From positions 1-64,000 of the forward strand of contig NZ_JXST01000021.1 in NCBI RefSeq assembly GCF_000878195.1: DNA of 64,000 bases, read 5' to 3'. Every line of letters begins with the position of its first letter. The stretch's first letter is position 1. A program made the translations under genes and the position numbers. The stretch is from Mycolicibacterium llatzerense. Lineage in GTDB: Bacteria; Actinomycetota; Actinomycetes; Mycobacteriales; Mycobacteriaceae. This document shows, one piece after another, positions 44,601-55,197 of this stretch. Below the pieces are notes generated by a model. It worked only from the letters and a program-made list of their open reading frames with translations. It did no database searches and was not told where the DNA came from.

Positions 44601-45007
44601 ATCAGTCGCACCAGCAGCGGTGCCGCCGCGACCGACAGCACCGTCGTCACCAGCAGCAGCGCCGTGGCCAGCGTGACCAGGCGCCGGACGAACGCGGCGC
44701 CGCCGTCAGGGTCGTCGCGTTCGGCCCGCGCCAGCACCGGCACGAAGATCGCGGTGAAGGTGGCCTCGAGCACCAGGGCGGCCACCATGTTCGGCAGCTG
44801 GTTGGCCACCGTGAACGAGCTGGACAGTGCCGCACCGAGAATCGCGGCGAGCAGCACGATCCGCAGGAAGCCGGTGATGCGGCTGACCAGGGTGGCCAAC
44901 GCCATGCCCCAGGACCGGGAGACGACGGCGGCGTCGGACAGTTCGGCTCGTCGCGGGGGCGGACCTGCGGCAGCGGCGGCAGCACGGGGACTGCGCGGCG
45001 CGCTCAT
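41624..45007 (-). CDS. murJ: MurJ lipid II flippase fused to pseudokinase and extracytoplasmic domain (Rv3910)
   Basis: A 1127-residue protein in four parts. Residues 1-540 form the MurJ/MviN flippase with about 14 helices (start region ATLVSRITGFLRIVLLAAIL). A linker is followed by a kinase-like domain near 640-850 that lacks HRD and DFG motifs, then one transmembrane helix (AVLIGVGVGGAVLLVALLVL). The last about 150 residues form a galactose-binding-like beta domain (TVASVSLNLTSTGTAIQIRS). In M. tuberculosis PknB phosphorylates the pseudokinase, which then recruits FhaA. The start overlaps the DUF6049 stop as ATGA. Confidence 0.95.
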   Translation of the reverse strand: MSAPRSPRAAAAAAGPPPRRAELSDAAVVSRSWGMALATLVSRITGFLRIVLLAAILGAALSSSFTVANQLPNMVAALVLEATFTAIFVPVLARAERDDPDGGAAFVRRLVTLATALLLVTTVLSVAAAPLLVRLMLGSDPQVNQPLTTAFAYLLLPQIIFYGLTSVYMAILNNRNVFGPPAWAPVINNVVAIITLCVYVLVPGELSIDPVEMGNAKLLVLGIGTTLGVVAQAAVLLYSLHQHRVDLRPLWGIDDRLKKFGTMAVAMMLYVLISQIGLIVGNEIASHAAASGPAIYNYAWLLLQLPFGMIGVTVLTVVMPRLSRNAAANDNPAVLADFSLATRLTMVTLIPIVAFMTVGGPAIGSALFAYGNFGAADAGYLGMAITLSAFTLIPYSMVLLELRVFYAREQPWIPIVLIVVITIVKIVGSLIAPHLTDDRELVAGYLGLANGLGFLAGATVGYVLLRSALRPPRGRMIELTVIRTILVTICASLGSGLLAYVADRLLGFDGLTEHGGAAGSLLRLFLLGLIMLPVIVAVLVAAKVPDALAALAFVRRRLGRGTPAPTPAVQVSSAVPDSGRTAVPYPGHGNSAPVPRRPGASATGGANPEVGTTGGLRKGFAVTDAPADQGSAHISDTSGSGDDAALRAGAVVADGRYRLLVFHGGPPDLQFWHALDIPLDRQVALTFVDHDGELPALMVQEILTRTSKLSHVEGPGLARILDVTRLGHGGLVVSEWIRGGSLAEVAATEPSPMGGARAIQSLASTAESAHRSGVALSIDHPGRIRVSIEGDVVLAFPGTLPSATPEDDIRGVGATLYALLINRWPLPEAGALSGMLPATQNNAGQPVEPRSVDGTIPFQISAAAARAVQEGGGIRSAPTLLNLLQQATTVAETTELLEPVDGSQRPEPADAAELEAAAKRRKAVLIGVGVGGAVLLVALLVLASVLRGIFGDVGGGLDKQQLGLNSQHPTTSGAPTPGNVVKPVGVTVFSPGGGADSPETAGKAITGASGDAWSTDVYTDPAPFPGFKNGVGLMLNLPQATTVASVSLNLTSTGTAIQIRSAQSATPASLDATTVLTQPATMKTGTNTITISNAQPTSHLLIWISTLGTVDGKSKTDISNVVVKAAG

Positions 45008-47406
45008 GAGTCCTCCGGAGCGTGCTCGATGGCGGTGTCGAGAGGATCGGGCCGGATCGGCCGGGCATGGTGCGGGCGGTCCAGGTCGGCGCGGTCGGGC
45101 TGACCGCGGAACCGGTGCCAGAGCCGTCGGCCGGCCAGCAGGAACAGCACCGCGCCGGCGGACAGGGTGATGAAGAACAGCACCTTGCCGTAGGCGTTGG
45201 AATGCACCGACAGCCGGACCGGTTCGCCGAGCGTCAGTCCGTTGGCGGTGCGCAGGGCGACGTCGACGGCGACGCGCTGGGTGAAGTGCACCTCGATGGG
45301 CACGCGCAGCGGCAGGTAGCCCGGGGGCAGTTCGATCTCGCCCATGTCGGTGACGGTCATGCCGGGCGGCGCGTCGATGACCAGCCGCACCCGGATGGGC
45401 AGCGGCAGATCGTTGCGCAGGGCCAGGGGGAGGGGACTGCGTTCGGTGGCCAGCGTGTACGAGCCGCCGGGGTTGACCACGGTGACGGCGTGGAAGAGGT
45501 CGTTGATGGTGTGCTGCGTGGTGGTGATGCGCTGCTGGGCCAGGGCTTCGCGGACGCTCGGCGGCACGGACTGGGTCAGTGCCCGCAGCATGTCCTCCCG
45601 CAGCGGCGCCGTGTACTGGTCACCGGTCAGCCCGGTCTGGGTGTTGACGGTCAACGCGGCGGTCAGGCCCCAGATCCGTTCCATGGTGGTCGAGATCTGA
45701 CCGGTGATGCCGTCGCCGTAGCGGGCCTTGGGGTTGCCCGTCCCGTTGTCCGGCGGGGTGGCGGACGAGGTGGGCGGCAGGGCCTGGGCGTCGGCGATCA
45801 CGGCGGGCATCGGGCGGGCGACGGCCAGCCCGGAGTGGATCGCGGTGGCCACCGACGTCAGGATCGCCTGGGCGTCGTCGGGTGTCACGTCCCAGGCCAG
45901 CGGCGGCATCAGGATCTGGTTGCGGGGCTGGGCGTCGGGTTGCAGGCCACGCCACAGCACGGAGGCGATGGCGTCCTGGCGGCGCGCCACCGGCGAGTCA
46001 TGGATGAGCGGCACGTGCAGCGAGGTGTCCAGGTATCCCGGCGAGATCGGGGTCCGCCCGGCGCCGGCCAGGGCCGCGGCCACGCACGGGTCGAACGGCG
46101 CGACGGTGACCTTGCTGCTGTAGCGGCGTGGTGCGGTGTCGGCGGGCTGGCCGGACTCGTCGGCGGTGACGGGGGCCGCGGCGATCGCGACGGTCGATTC
46201 GGGCTGCGCGGACAGCAGCCGCACAGCCGGGCCGGTGAGCGGGCCGTCGCCGACGACCGTGGCGCCGCGCAGGGACTGGATGCCGAGCAGCTGATTGACG
46301 ATCGGGCCGGTGTCCGTGGTGGCGGTGGAGCTCAGGACGGCGTCGCCGACGCGTTGCAGCGCGCGCAGGTCGGCCTGGGCGTACACGGTCGGGGTGACAC
46401 ACACCCGCTGGGCGAGTTGCCGCAGCCGGTTCAGCCACTCGGTCGCGGCTTGTTGTCCGGTGCCTGGGTGGGTGGGTGAGTTCAGGCCGGCCGCCGGGTC
46501 GTCGGATACGACGTAGCCGCCGCTCATCGCGTTGACGGTGATCAGCAGGTCGGGGTCGATGGCCAGGCACATCGCGCCGCGCATCAGGCCGCCCGGATCC
46601 ACCTGGTCGTTGGTGGCGAAGTCCGCCGCGGCCAGCAGGGCGTCGAGGCGGCCGCCGTTGGCCAGCGACGTGGCGAGATCGTCGTCGGCGAGGCGGGCGG
46701 GTTCGGTGCGTCCGGGGACGCCGCCAGCCAGGTGCGGGCGGTCGGCCAGCGGCCACAACAGGGTCAGTGCGACGGGGTGCGCGGTGTCCGGTGGCACGAC
46801 GGCGTCGATCGGCTGCTGGCCACCGGTGCCGCCCGGGGTGGCCGGGGTGGCGGGCACGCCCAGGACCGGCAGCAGGAAGCGGGCGTCGTCGAGCCGGGCG
46901 GCCGACCCGTAGTCGGGTGTGCCGTTGACGTTGACCAACAGCGGATAGACACCGGGACGGTCGATGCCCAGGGCGGGATGTTCAGCCGACCGCACCGGGT
47001 ACGCCAGCCGGAACGGCACGCTCTGGCCGCGCGCGAGATCCTGCGAGACCGTGGTGAAGTCGCCGACGGCCGAGAAGTCGGTCGGCTCCCCGGCCAGCGT
47101 CGTGCGCAGCCCGGACGACGACGTCACCGCGGATGCGTGTTCGAGACGCACCATGACGTCGTGCACCGGACGGTCCCCGACGTTGGTGACGGTGCCGCTG
47201 ACCGTCACCACCGGCTCGCTGGTGGTGGTGACGACATCAGGGGTGACGTGGTCGATGCGCAGCTGCAGGAACGTCGTCCCGCCCGGCTCGCCGGCCGACG
47301 AATGCGGCGTGACGGGAGCGGTGAGCAACAACAGCAGGGCGGTGACCGCAAGCACGCGCAGCAGTGCTGTCGAGGTCAGCCCCGACAGCACCGACCTGAC
47401 GCTCAC
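45004..47406 (-). CDS. DUF6049 secreted/membrane protein (Rv3909)
   Basis: An 800-residue protein with an N-terminal signal or anchor ([20 protein letters not shown]), a long extracytoplasmic region starting with a beta-sandwich ([20 protein letters not shown]), and one C-terminal transmembrane helix ([20 protein letters not shown]) with a short basic tail. The function is unknown; constant linkage to murJ suggests a role in wall assembly. I chose GTG 47406, which overlaps the mutT4 TGA and gives the family length (about 802). Confidence 0.88.
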   Translation of the reverse strand: MSVRSVLSGLTSTALLRVLAVTALLLLLTAPVTPHSSAGEPGGTTFLQLRIDHVTPDVVTTTSEPVVTVSGTVTNVGDRPVHDVMVRLEHASAVTSSSGLRTTLAGEPTDFSAVGDFTTVSQDLARGQSVPFRLAYPVRSAEHPALGIDRPGVYPLLVNVNGTPDYGSAARLDDARFLLPVLGVPATPATPGGTGGQQPIDAVVPPDTAHPVALTLLWPLADRPHLAGGVPGRTEPARLADDDLATSLANGGRLDALLAAADFATNDQVDPGGLMRGAMCLAIDPDLLITVNAMSGGYVVSDDPAAGLNSPTHPGTGQQAATEWLNRLRQLAQRVCVTPTVYAQADLRALQRVGDAVLSSTATTDTGPIVNQLLGIQSLRGATVVGDGPLTGPAVRLLSAQPESTVAIAAAPVTADESGQPADTAPRRYSSKVTVAPFDPCVAAALAGAGRTPISPGYLDTSLHVPLIHDSPVARRQDAIASVLWRGLQPDAQPRNQILMPPLAWDVTPDDAQAILTSVATAIHSGLAVARPMPAVIADAQALPPTSSATPPDNGTGNPKARYGDGITGQISTTMERIWGLTAALTVNTQTGLTGDQYTAPLREDMLRALTQSVPPSVREALAQQRITTTQHTINDLFHAVTVVNPGGSYTLATERSPLPLALRNDLPLPIRVRLVIDAPPGMTVTDMGEIELPPGYLPLRVPIEVHFTQRVAVDVALRTANGLTLGEPVRLSVHSNAYGKVLFFITLSAGAVLFLLAGRRLWHRFRGQPDRADLDRPHHARPIRPDPLDTAIEHAPEDS

Positions 47407-48191
47407 GACCCGGGTCCGCAGCCGTTCGCGCGGCGGCCGGGCTGAGTATGGGCGGAGTCGTCGGTGCGATGGTTCCGCGTGCGGGAATGGGTCTGTGGGC
47501 GGCGGCGCGGCGCGGTGCGCGGCAGCGGCGGCAGGGCGCCCGGTCCATCGGTGTGCAGCTTGTCGATCAGTTCGCCGGCCACTTCGGCGAGCTTGCGCTC
47601 GTCGGCGTAGGCCAGGCGGGACGGCAGTTCGCGCAGGGGTACCCACGCCACTTCGGTGACCTCGACGTCGTCGTCGGAGAGTTCGCCGCCCAGGAATCGC
47701 ATCAGGTAATGGTGCACTGTCTTGTGCACGCGCCGGCCCTCGGTCACGAACCAGTAGTCGATGCTGCCGAGTGCGGCCAGCACGCTGCCCTGCAGTCCGG
47801 TCTCCTCGGCAACCTCACGGATGGCGGTCTGTTCGGCCGTCTCGCCGAGTTCGATGTGCCCCTTGGGCAGTGACCACAACATCCGGCCACGCCGGTCGAT
47901 GCGGCCGATGAGCGCGGCCATCTGGGTATCTTTGGGGCCGTCGAGGCCGTCGATCACCAGCCCGCCGGCCGACGTCTCGTGGACGGTGCGCAGCCGATCG
48001 TTGTTGGCCTTGCGGGCGGCCGGTGCCACGGGAGCCGCGGCGGCAGGGACCGGTTGTGCGTTGTTGTTGCGGGGGGCAGCAGCCGAATCGGAGTCGGTGC
48101 GCTGGGCGCTGTCGCTGGGCGGACCTGCCGAGCGTCGACCGCGACGTCGCCCGCGGCGCCGTCGTGGTTTGGCACGCTCGCCTTCCGACAC
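47403..48191 (-). CDS. mutT4: MutT4, Nudix hydrolase
   Basis: A 262-residue protein with a very basic N terminus ([16 protein letters not shown]). The Nudix box [20 protein letters not shown] continues into TGLQG. The family hydrolyses nucleoside diphosphate derivatives and has been linked to mutation avoidance. The start is GTG 48191 with TACTAT 7 nt upstream and no Shine-Dalgarno. It leads the mutT4-DUF6049-murJ operon and is divergent from pcnA. Confidence 0.9.
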   Translation of the reverse strand: MSEGERAKPRRRRGRRRGRRSAGPPSDSAQRTDSDSAAAPRNNNAQPVPAAAAPVAPAARKANNDRLRTVHETSAGGLVIDGLDGPKDTQMAALIGRIDRRGRMLWSLPKGHIELGETAEQTAIREVAEETGLQGSVLAALGSIDYWFVTEGRRVHKTVHHYLMRFLGGELSDDDVEVTEVAWVPLRELPSRLAYADERKLAEVAGELIDKLHTDGPGALPPLPRTAPRRRPQTHSRTRNHRTDDSAHTQPGRRANGCGPGS

Positions 48192-48315
48192 CCAAGCGAT
48201 AGTAGCTGCTCAGGTTGGGCGCTCTATCCCCACTCGCCGGTCAGTGGCCCAGTTGTGACCGTGCCGCGATGGTCGGTACTCCGGCGGCGGGGTGGGCGCA
48301 TTAGGCTCATCGGAC
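48192..48315. promoter_or_regulatory. Divergent leaderless promoters of mutT4 and pcnA
   Basis: On the minus strand TACTAT (48199-48204) lies 7 nt before the mutT4 GTG. On the plus strand TAGGCT (48302-48307) lies 8 nt before the pcnA GTG. Both spacings fit a transcript starting at the first codon. Confidence 0.5.
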
Positions 48316-49776
<1,461 letters not shown>

Positions 49777-49794
49777 TCAGCCGTCCATTCAGGT

Positions 49795-50316
49795 ATGGAT
49801 TATTGCCTGAGTGATGGGGATGGGTCGGCGTCGTGGTGGCCGGGGGAGCCGGCCGTGGACGCCGACGGTGACGGCACGCTCGACGGCGTGCGGCTGGATG
49901 TGGACGGCGACGGCTTGTTCGACGACGCATTGGCCGACTTTGACGGTGACGGCCGGGCCGACCACGCCGTCGTCGACGTCGATGGGGCGCGGGTGGCGTT
50001 CACCGATGACGGGTCGGGTACCTGGGCCGTCGGCTCGGGGCTGCGGTGGTTCGGCTTGGACGGCACCGAGCAGAGCGGGGGAGCGGTCGTCGACTTCGAC
50101 GGTGACGGTGCGGCCGACGACCGCCTGATCGACGCCGACGGCAACGGGCTGGCGGACCGGGTGCTGGCCGGACCCGTCGCCTACGCGGACACCGACGGCG
50201 ACGGGCGGTGGGACGTGCAGCTGTCCGACGCCGACGGCGATGGGGCGGCGGACGGTGCCGCGGCGGTGAGCCCGGCCGAAACAGGGAGCGCCCACAACGG
50301 GCCTCCACCGAACTAA
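49795..50316 (+). CDS. Small protein of DxDGDGxxD calcium-binding-like repeats (Rv3906c-like)
   Basis: A 173-residue, very acidic protein built of seven DxDGDG/NGxxD motifs, at about 22-30, 35-43, 48-56, 100-108, 113-121, 132-140 and 145-153. The motif is the Ca-binding loop of thrombospondin type 3, dockerin and EF-hand proteins. No signal peptide or membrane helix is visible, unlike most such proteins. The position after pcnA matches Rv3906c, loosely annotated as pullulanase-like; no catalytic domain is present here. Function unknown. Confidence 0.72.
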   Translation: MDYCLSDGDGSASWWPGEPAVDADGDGTLDGVRLDVDGDGLFDDALADFDGDGRADHAVVDVDGARVAFTDDGSGTWAVGSGLRWFGLDGTEQSGGAVVDFDGDGAADDRLIDADGNGLADRVLAGPVAYADTDGDGRWDVQLSDADGDGAADGAAAVSPAETGSAHNGPPPN

Positions 50317-50330
50317 GGTCACCCTAAGTT
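50311..50330. promoter_or_regulatory. Inverted repeat upstream of the diflavin reductase
   Basis: AACTAAGGTCACCCTAAGTT has arms matching at 7 of 8 positions. Its complement contains TTAGG..TxxCCT like part of the IdeR/DtxR box, but only about 11-12 of 19 positions agree. It lies 31 bp before the next start and overlaps the previous stop codon. Confidence 0.35.
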
Positions 50331-50360
50331 GCGCCTGAGGTGGGCGCGGGGAGGGTGATC

Positions 50361-51962
50361 GTGACTGTCGGACCCGGCTTCTCGCTGATCGTTGGCTACG
50401 GCACCGACATGGGTAACGCCGAGGACGCCGCGATGTCGTTCGCCGAGGCTTTCCAAGAGGCCACCGGGATCACCACCGTGGCCACCGAGCTGAACCAGGT
50501 CGACGTCGCCGCGCTGGCGTCGGTCAGCCACTTCGTGGCGATCACGTCGACGTTCGGCGACGGCGAATTTCCCGACACGGCAACGCTCTTCTGGGAAGCG
50601 CTCAGCGCTGACACGGCCGGCCGCCTCGAGCAGTTGAGCTTCGCGGTGCTGGCCCTGGGGGACAGCGGTTACGACCTGTTCTGCCATGCGGGTCGGCTGC
50701 TCGACGAACGACTCGAGGCACTCGGCGCGACCCGGCTGGCGGGCCGCGTCGACATCGACGGCCCCTACCGGGAAGAGGCCGCGGCCTGGACCACCGAGGT
50801 GGTCAAGCTGTTGATCGAGGCGCAGCCCACCGCGTCCACCGACCGAGTCGTTGCGCCGGCGACCCCGGAACGTGCGGGTCGGACCGACCCGAATCAGCCG
50901 GTCGACGTGCGGATCGCGGTCAATCGGTTGCTGACCGCGCCCGAGTCGGACAAGGAGGTCAGGCACTACGAGCTGGATCTCGCCGGCGCCGGGATCAGCT
51001 ATGCGGCAGGTGATTCGATCGCGGTGCATGCCATCAATGACCCGATTCTGGTCGAGGAGATGCTGACCGCGCTGGGCGTCGATGGCGGCGAGGTCGTCGA
51101 CGGCCACGACGTCCCGCTGCGCGCCATGCTCACCGAGCAACTGGAGATCCGGTTGCCATCGCGAGCCTTGCGATCACTGGTGGCCGGCCGGGTGGCAGAG
51201 GCGCCCGACGCCGATGAACTTGGCGACGGGCCGGGCACGTGGTGGTACGGCAAGGATGTGCTTGACCTGATCCGGCTGGCCGAGCTGACCCTCGACGAGG
51301 TGCTCGACACCCTGCGGCCGTTGCAGGCCCGCGACTATTCGATCGCCTCGAGCCCGCTGCGCCACCCCGACACCGTGCATCTGACGGTGGCGACGGTCCG
51401 GTACGCCGAGGCGGATCGCCGCCACGGTGGTGTGGCATCCACGTTCCTGTGCGACCGCGCCGAAACGACACGAGTGCACCTGCGGCCGAACCATCATTTC
51501 CGGTTGCCTGCCGCCGACGTGCCGATCATCATGGTCGGCCCGGGGACGGGGATCGCGCCATTCCGGGCCTTCCTGCAGGAGCGGGCCGCCGCGTCAGCGC
51601 CCGGCCGGTCGTGGTTGTTCTTCGGCGACCGGCGCCGGGCCACCGATTTTCTGTACGCCGACGAGCTCGAGGGCTTCCTCGAGTCCGGCACCCTGACCCG
51701 ACTCGATCTGGCGTTCTCCCGCGACGGTGGGACGAAGGACTATGTGCAGCACCGGATGCGGGAGCAGGCGGCGGAGATATTCGACTGGCTCGAAGCCGGC
51801 GCGTACCTCTACGTCTGCGGTGACGCCGAGCGAATGGCCAAGGACGTCGACGCGATGCTGCACCAGATCGTGGCCGACCGCGGCCGGCTGGATCCGGCGG
51901 CTGCGCACGCCTACGTCAACGATCTGATCAAGAATCACCGCTACCTGCGGGACGTCTACTAG
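50361..51962 (+). CDS. Diflavin reductase, sulfite-reductase flavoprotein (CysJ) type
   Basis: A 533-residue protein with an FMN flavodoxin domain (VGYGTDMGNAE; STFGDGEFPD), then a FAD/NADPH ferredoxin-reductase module (ARDYSIASSP; GVASTFLCD; GPGTGIAPFRAFLQER; YLYVCGDAERMAKDV), ending NHRYLRDVY with a C-terminal aromatic residue. It moves electrons from NADPH through FAD and FMN to a partner. No sulfite or nitrate reductase gene is adjacent, so the acceptor is unknown. I chose GTG 50361, with GGGGAGG upstream. Confidence 0.88.
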   Translation: MTVGPGFSLIVGYGTDMGNAEDAAMSFAEAFQEATGITTVATELNQVDVAALASVSHFVAITSTFGDGEFPDTATLFWEALSADTAGRLEQLSFAVLALGDSGYDLFCHAGRLLDERLEALGATRLAGRVDIDGPYREEAAAWTTEVVKLLIEAQPTASTDRVVAPATPERAGRTDPNQPVDVRIAVNRLLTAPESDKEVRHYELDLAGAGISYAAGDSIAVHAINDPILVEEMLTALGVDGGEVVDGHDVPLRAMLTEQLEIRLPSRALRSLVAGRVAEAPDADELGDGPGTWWYGKDVLDLIRLAELTLDEVLDTLRPLQARDYSIASSPLRHPDTVHLTVATVRYAEADRRHGGVASTFLCDRAETTRVHLRPNHHFRLPAADVPIIMVGPGTGIAPFRAFLQERAAASAPGRSWLFFGDRRRATDFLYADELEGFLESGTLTRLDLAFSRDGGTKDYVQHRMREQAAEIFDWLEAGAYLYVCGDAERMAKDVDAMLHQIVADRGRLDPAAAHAYVNDLIKNHRYLRDVY

Positions 51963-51969
51963 GGGCTGA

Positions 51970-52752
51970 TCAGCCCCGGCCCGCTCCCGGCGGCCCGGCG
52001 AACGCCTGGGCGATGGTCAGCCACTTCTGGGCGTCTTCGCCGACGGCCGTCACGTCCAGTTCGCGCAGCGGCCGGCGCTGGGTCACCAGCAGGCAGAAAT
52101 CCTCGGCTGAGCCGGTGACCCGCTGCGCGGCGTCGTCCGGACCCCAGGCCCACACGCCACCGTCCGGTGCGGAAAGTTCCACGTGAAACACGTCGGCCGG
52201 CGGGGTCAGCTCATGGAGTGTGAAGGCGAAATCCCTTGTCCGAACCCCGATGTGCGCGATGGACCGCAGCCGGGCCGTCGGCTCGCGCCGGACCCCGAGG
52301 GTGTCGGCGACGTCGGCGCCGTGCGCCCAGGTCTCCATCAACCGGGCACTGGCCATGGACGCGGCGCTCATCGGCGGGCCGAACCAGGGCAGCTTGCGGC
52401 CGTCGGCCACCCCTTCCAGCGCGTCGTGCAGCGTGGTCCGGGTGGCGCGCCACTGTGCCAGCATCTCGGCCGGCGGAGTCTGCGCGAGTTCCTCGGCCGC
52501 CACGTCGACGAACCCGAGCGGGTTCTGCCACGCCTCGGTGAGCGTCGCGGCGAAGGCATCCTCGTCGGTCACCGCCAAGACGGACACCTGGTCCGTCCAC
52601 CACAGATGTGCGATCTGATGGGCGATGGTCCAGCCTTCGGCCGGGGTCGCAGTGGCCCACTCGGCGGGCGGCAGATCGGCCACCAAGCGGTCCAGGTCGT
52701 CACTCTCGGCACGCAGATCGGCGATCACACCGGCAGCAGCATTGGGGGCCAT
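51970..52752 (-). CDS. TIGR03084-family metal-binding protein (Rv0036c; DinB/maleylpyruvate isomerase-like)
   Basis: A 260-residue protein of the DinB-like four-helix fold. The candidate metal His residues are in [15 protein letters not shown] and [15 protein letters not shown]. Related proteins use mycothiol-dependent isomerase or transferase chemistry; the substrate is unknown here. It converges on the reductase gene and contains a parS-like site near its 3' third. Confidence 0.85.
   Translation of the reverse strand: MAPNAAAGVIADLRAESDDLDRLVADLPPAEWATATPAEGWTIAHQIAHLWWTDQVSVLAVTDEDAFAATLTEAWQNPLGFVDVAAEELAQTPPAEMLAQWRATRTTLHDALEGVADGRKLPWFGPPMSAASMASARLMETWAHGADVADTLGVRREPTARLRSIAHIGVRTRDFAFTLHELTPPADVFHVELSAPDGGVWAWGPDDAAQRVTGSAEDFCLLVTQRRPLRELDVTAVGEDAQKWLTIAQAFAGPPGAGRG
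52175..52190. other. parS: Outlying parS-like site
   Basis: AGTTCCACGTGAAACA has 13 of 16 matches to the ParB consensus with the right arm intact. It lies inside the Rv0036c-like gene, about 31 kb from oriC. Confidence 0.5.
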
Positions 52753-52761
52753 GGCAGCACC

Positions 52762-54051
52762 CTAGACGGTACCGGCGGTCCTGCTGCGCTTGGCCAACGT
52801 CGCGTGCAGGGCCAGGCCCACCAGGTAGACGACGGCACCGCTGGCCATCAGCGCCGAGGACTTGCCGTCGGCCGGAATCACGGCCGCGGACACGGTGATC
52901 GCGGCGATGAACGCCATCCAGAACAGCGCGTCCTGGACCGCGAACACGTGGCCGCGCAGGGCGTCGTCGACGTCGAGCTGCATCGCCGAATCCGCGCACA
53001 ACTTGACCACCTGCCCAGCCGTGCCCAGAACCAGACTGCACGCGATCAGCACCGGGATCTGCAGGCCCGCACCGGAAAGCTGAACCACCGCGGCGATGGC
53101 GAGGGCCCCGTTCGCGGTGGCGTAGCGCCCCCAGCGTCGTACCGCGGCCGGCATGACGACGTTGCCGAGAAACGACCCGAGGCCCGCGGCGGCCACGAAC
53201 ACGACGGTCACCGCGAAGCCCGCGACGTGTTCGCCGCCGCCGTGCCGGACCAACACCAGCACCATGAGGGTGTTGATCCCGAACACCATGCGGTGTGAGG
53301 CCAGGCCCGTCAGCGTCGCGGCCACCGTCGGCACATTGGCCACCGACCGCAGTCCGTAGACCCAGCCGGTGATGACGGCGTAGATGGCCGACCCGTGGAC
53401 CGCGCGGGCGCTGTCATCAGGTCCCAGGAGATGGGGGTGGAAGCGCACCACCAGCCACAGCGCGAGAGCGACCGGCAGCGCCGCCAGCCAGATCACGACG
53501 GCCGAGCTGGCGTCGCCCGCGCCGAGCAGCCACCGTGGCAGCAGCATCAGGTTGGCGCCGGCGAACGCTGAGACGGCCCCGCACGCGGTGACCACCGAGT
53601 TCATCGACACCACCTGTTCGGTGGGTACGACGTGCGGCAGGGCGGCCGACATACCCGAGGAGACGAAGCGGGTGAAGCCGTTGATGATCAACGCGCCGAA
53701 TAGAATCGACGTGTCGCCCGAGGCGGTGGCCAGCAGCGCGCCGACGCCGATCATCAGGAGCAGTCGCGCCAGGTTTGCGACGATGAGCACCTGCCGGCGA
53801 TCCCAGCGGTCCAGCAGCGCGCCGGCGAACGGACCCAGCAGTGAATACGGCAGATACAGCGCCGCGAAGGCGCCGGCGATCGCCCACGGGTCGGCCTCGC
53901 GCTCGGGATTGAACAGCAGGCCGCCGACCAGACCGGCCTGGAAAAGTCCGTCGCCGAACTGGCTGACCACGCGCAGTTCCAGCAGCCGGCGAAAGTCCGG
54001 CAGCGCCTGCACCGCATGCAGGACGACGTGGTGGGGGCGGCGGTCGGTCAC
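52762..54051 (-). CDS. MFS transporter (Rv0037c)
   Basis: A 429-residue protein with about 12 transmembrane helices and MFS-type motifs ([20 protein letters not shown] between helices 2 and 3). The N terminus [20 protein letters not shown] is conserved in Rv0037c. The substrate is unknown. I chose GTG 54051 ([11 protein letters not shown]); an ATG 39 codons upstream would add a non-conserved segment. It follows the AlgH-like gene in divergent orientation. Confidence 0.85.
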   Translation of the reverse strand: MTDRRPHHVVLHAVQALPDFRRLLELRVVSQFGDGLFQAGLVGGLLFNPEREADPWAIAGAFAALYLPYSLLGPFAGALLDRWDRRQVLIVANLARLLLMIGVGALLATASGDTSILFGALIINGFTRFVSSGMSAALPHVVPTEQVVSMNSVVTACGAVSAFAGANLMLLPRWLLGAGDASSAVVIWLAALPVALALWLVVRFHPHLLGPDDSARAVHGSAIYAVITGWVYGLRSVANVPTVAATLTGLASHRMVFGINTLMVLVLVRHGGGEHVAGFAVTVVFVAAAGLGSFLGNVVMPAAVRRWGRYATANGALAIAAVVQLSGAGLQIPVLIACSLVLGTAGQVVKLCADSAMQLDVDDALRGHVFAVQDALFWMAFIAAITVSAAVIPADGKSSALMASGAVVYLVGLALHATLAKRSRTAGTV

Positions 54052-54177
54052 TGGAATATTCGTGTCCTGATTTGTGAGTGCCGGGCGTGATTGAAGCGAC
54101 CTGCTCCACAGTACAAATATCCTGGCAAGCCGTGTGCGTTGGTCACGGCGAGCGCCTGTGGATGCCATGATGGAGGC

Positions 54178-54783
54178 GTGGCGCAGTCAGAGGAACCGGA
54201 GGATTTCATCGCCCCTGCCACGCACCGGATTCGGGCGGGGACACTGCTGCTCGCCAACACCGATTTGCTGGAGCCGACCTTCCGGCGCAGCGTCATCTAC
54301 ATCGTCGAGCACAACTCTGGTGGCACGCTCGGCGTCGTCCTGAACCGGCCCAGCGAGACGGCCGTCTACAACGTGTTGCCGCAGTGGGCGAAGCTCGCCA
54401 CCAAACCCAAGTCCATGTTCATCGGCGGTCCGGTGAAGCGTGATTCCGCGCTGTGCCTGGCGACCATGAAAGTCGGCGTCGACGCATCATCGGTGCCTGG
54501 GCTGCGGCATGTGCAGGGCCGCATCGCGATGGTCGATCTGGACGCCGAACCCGAGGACATCGAAGACGCCGTCGAGGGCGTCCGGATCTACGCCGGCTAC
54601 TCCGGGTGGTCGGTGGGCCAGCTCGACGGTGAGATCGAGCGGGACGACTGGATCGTGCTGTCGGCGCTGCCGTCGGACGTCCTCGTGGAACCGCGCGTGG
54701 ATCTGTGGTCGCGGGTGCTCCGGCGTCAGCCGATGCCCATGGCGATGCTGGCGACGCACCCGATCGATGTGAGCCGCAACTAG
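54178..54783 (+). CDS. YqgE/AlgH-family protein (Rv0038)
   Basis: A 201-residue member of the UPF0301 family. It shows the core [50 protein letters not shown] and [15 protein letters not shown]. The biochemical role is unknown across bacteria. GTG 54178 has TGGAGG upstream and gives the same length as Rv0038 (202). Confidence 0.92.
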   Translation: MAQSEEPEDFIAPATHRIRAGTLLLANTDLLEPTFRRSVIYIVEHNSGGTLGVVLNRPSETAVYNVLPQWAKLATKPKSMFIGGPVKRDSALCLATMKVGVDASSVPGLRHVQGRIAMVDLDAEPEDIEDAVEGVRIYAGYSGWSVGQLDGEIERDDWIVLSALPSDVLVEPRVDLWSRVLRRQPMPMAMLATHPIDVSRN

Positions 54784-54791
54784 CGGCAAAT

Positions 54792-55148
54792 TCAGCTGCA
54801 GGACAGCGTGCAGCTGGCGCAGCTGCCGGCGCAACTGTCAGCGGCGGGGGCGTTGTCCCGGGCCATCATGGCGGCTCCGGCCTTTGCGCCCTGGTAGCAG
54901 CCCGCGGCGAAGGTGCCGACGGCTCCGATGACGCACACCGTCAGCACCATCACACCGGTGCTCGGCGGTGCGACGAGAGCGACGGCGCCGCCGGCGGCCA
55001 GCATCACGGCCGTCGCCAGTTGGATCGGCGCCACCGAGCGCAGCACGCGCGGCACGGTGTCGGTGGAATCGGGGCGACGCAGCGACCAGGCGCCGACGCC
55101 CGCGGTCACCACGGCCGCGCACAGGCACAGCACCGCGGCGATCAGCAT
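54792..55148 (-). CDS. Small membrane protein with C-terminal Cys cluster (Rv0039c-like)
   Basis: A 118-residue protein with about three hydrophobic segments, at 2-20, 43-60 and 65-85. Its tail has Cys106, Cys110, Cys113 and Cys117 in a CX3CX2CX3C pattern, which could bind a metal or carry disulfides. I chose ATG 55148, the first residue of the hydrophobic N terminus; the longer frame is Pro-rich shadow. Function unknown. Confidence 0.75.
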   Translation of the reverse strand: MLIAAVLCLCAAVVTAGVGAWSLRRPDSTDTVPRVLRSVAPIQLATAVMLAAGGAVALVAPPSTGVMVLTVCVIGAVGTFAAGCYQGAKAGAAMMARDNAPAADSCAGSCASCTLSCS

Positions 55149-55197
55149 GCGTCTCAGAATAGGGGCGGCCGGGCGGCCGCTCCAAACCGGCGACCGG

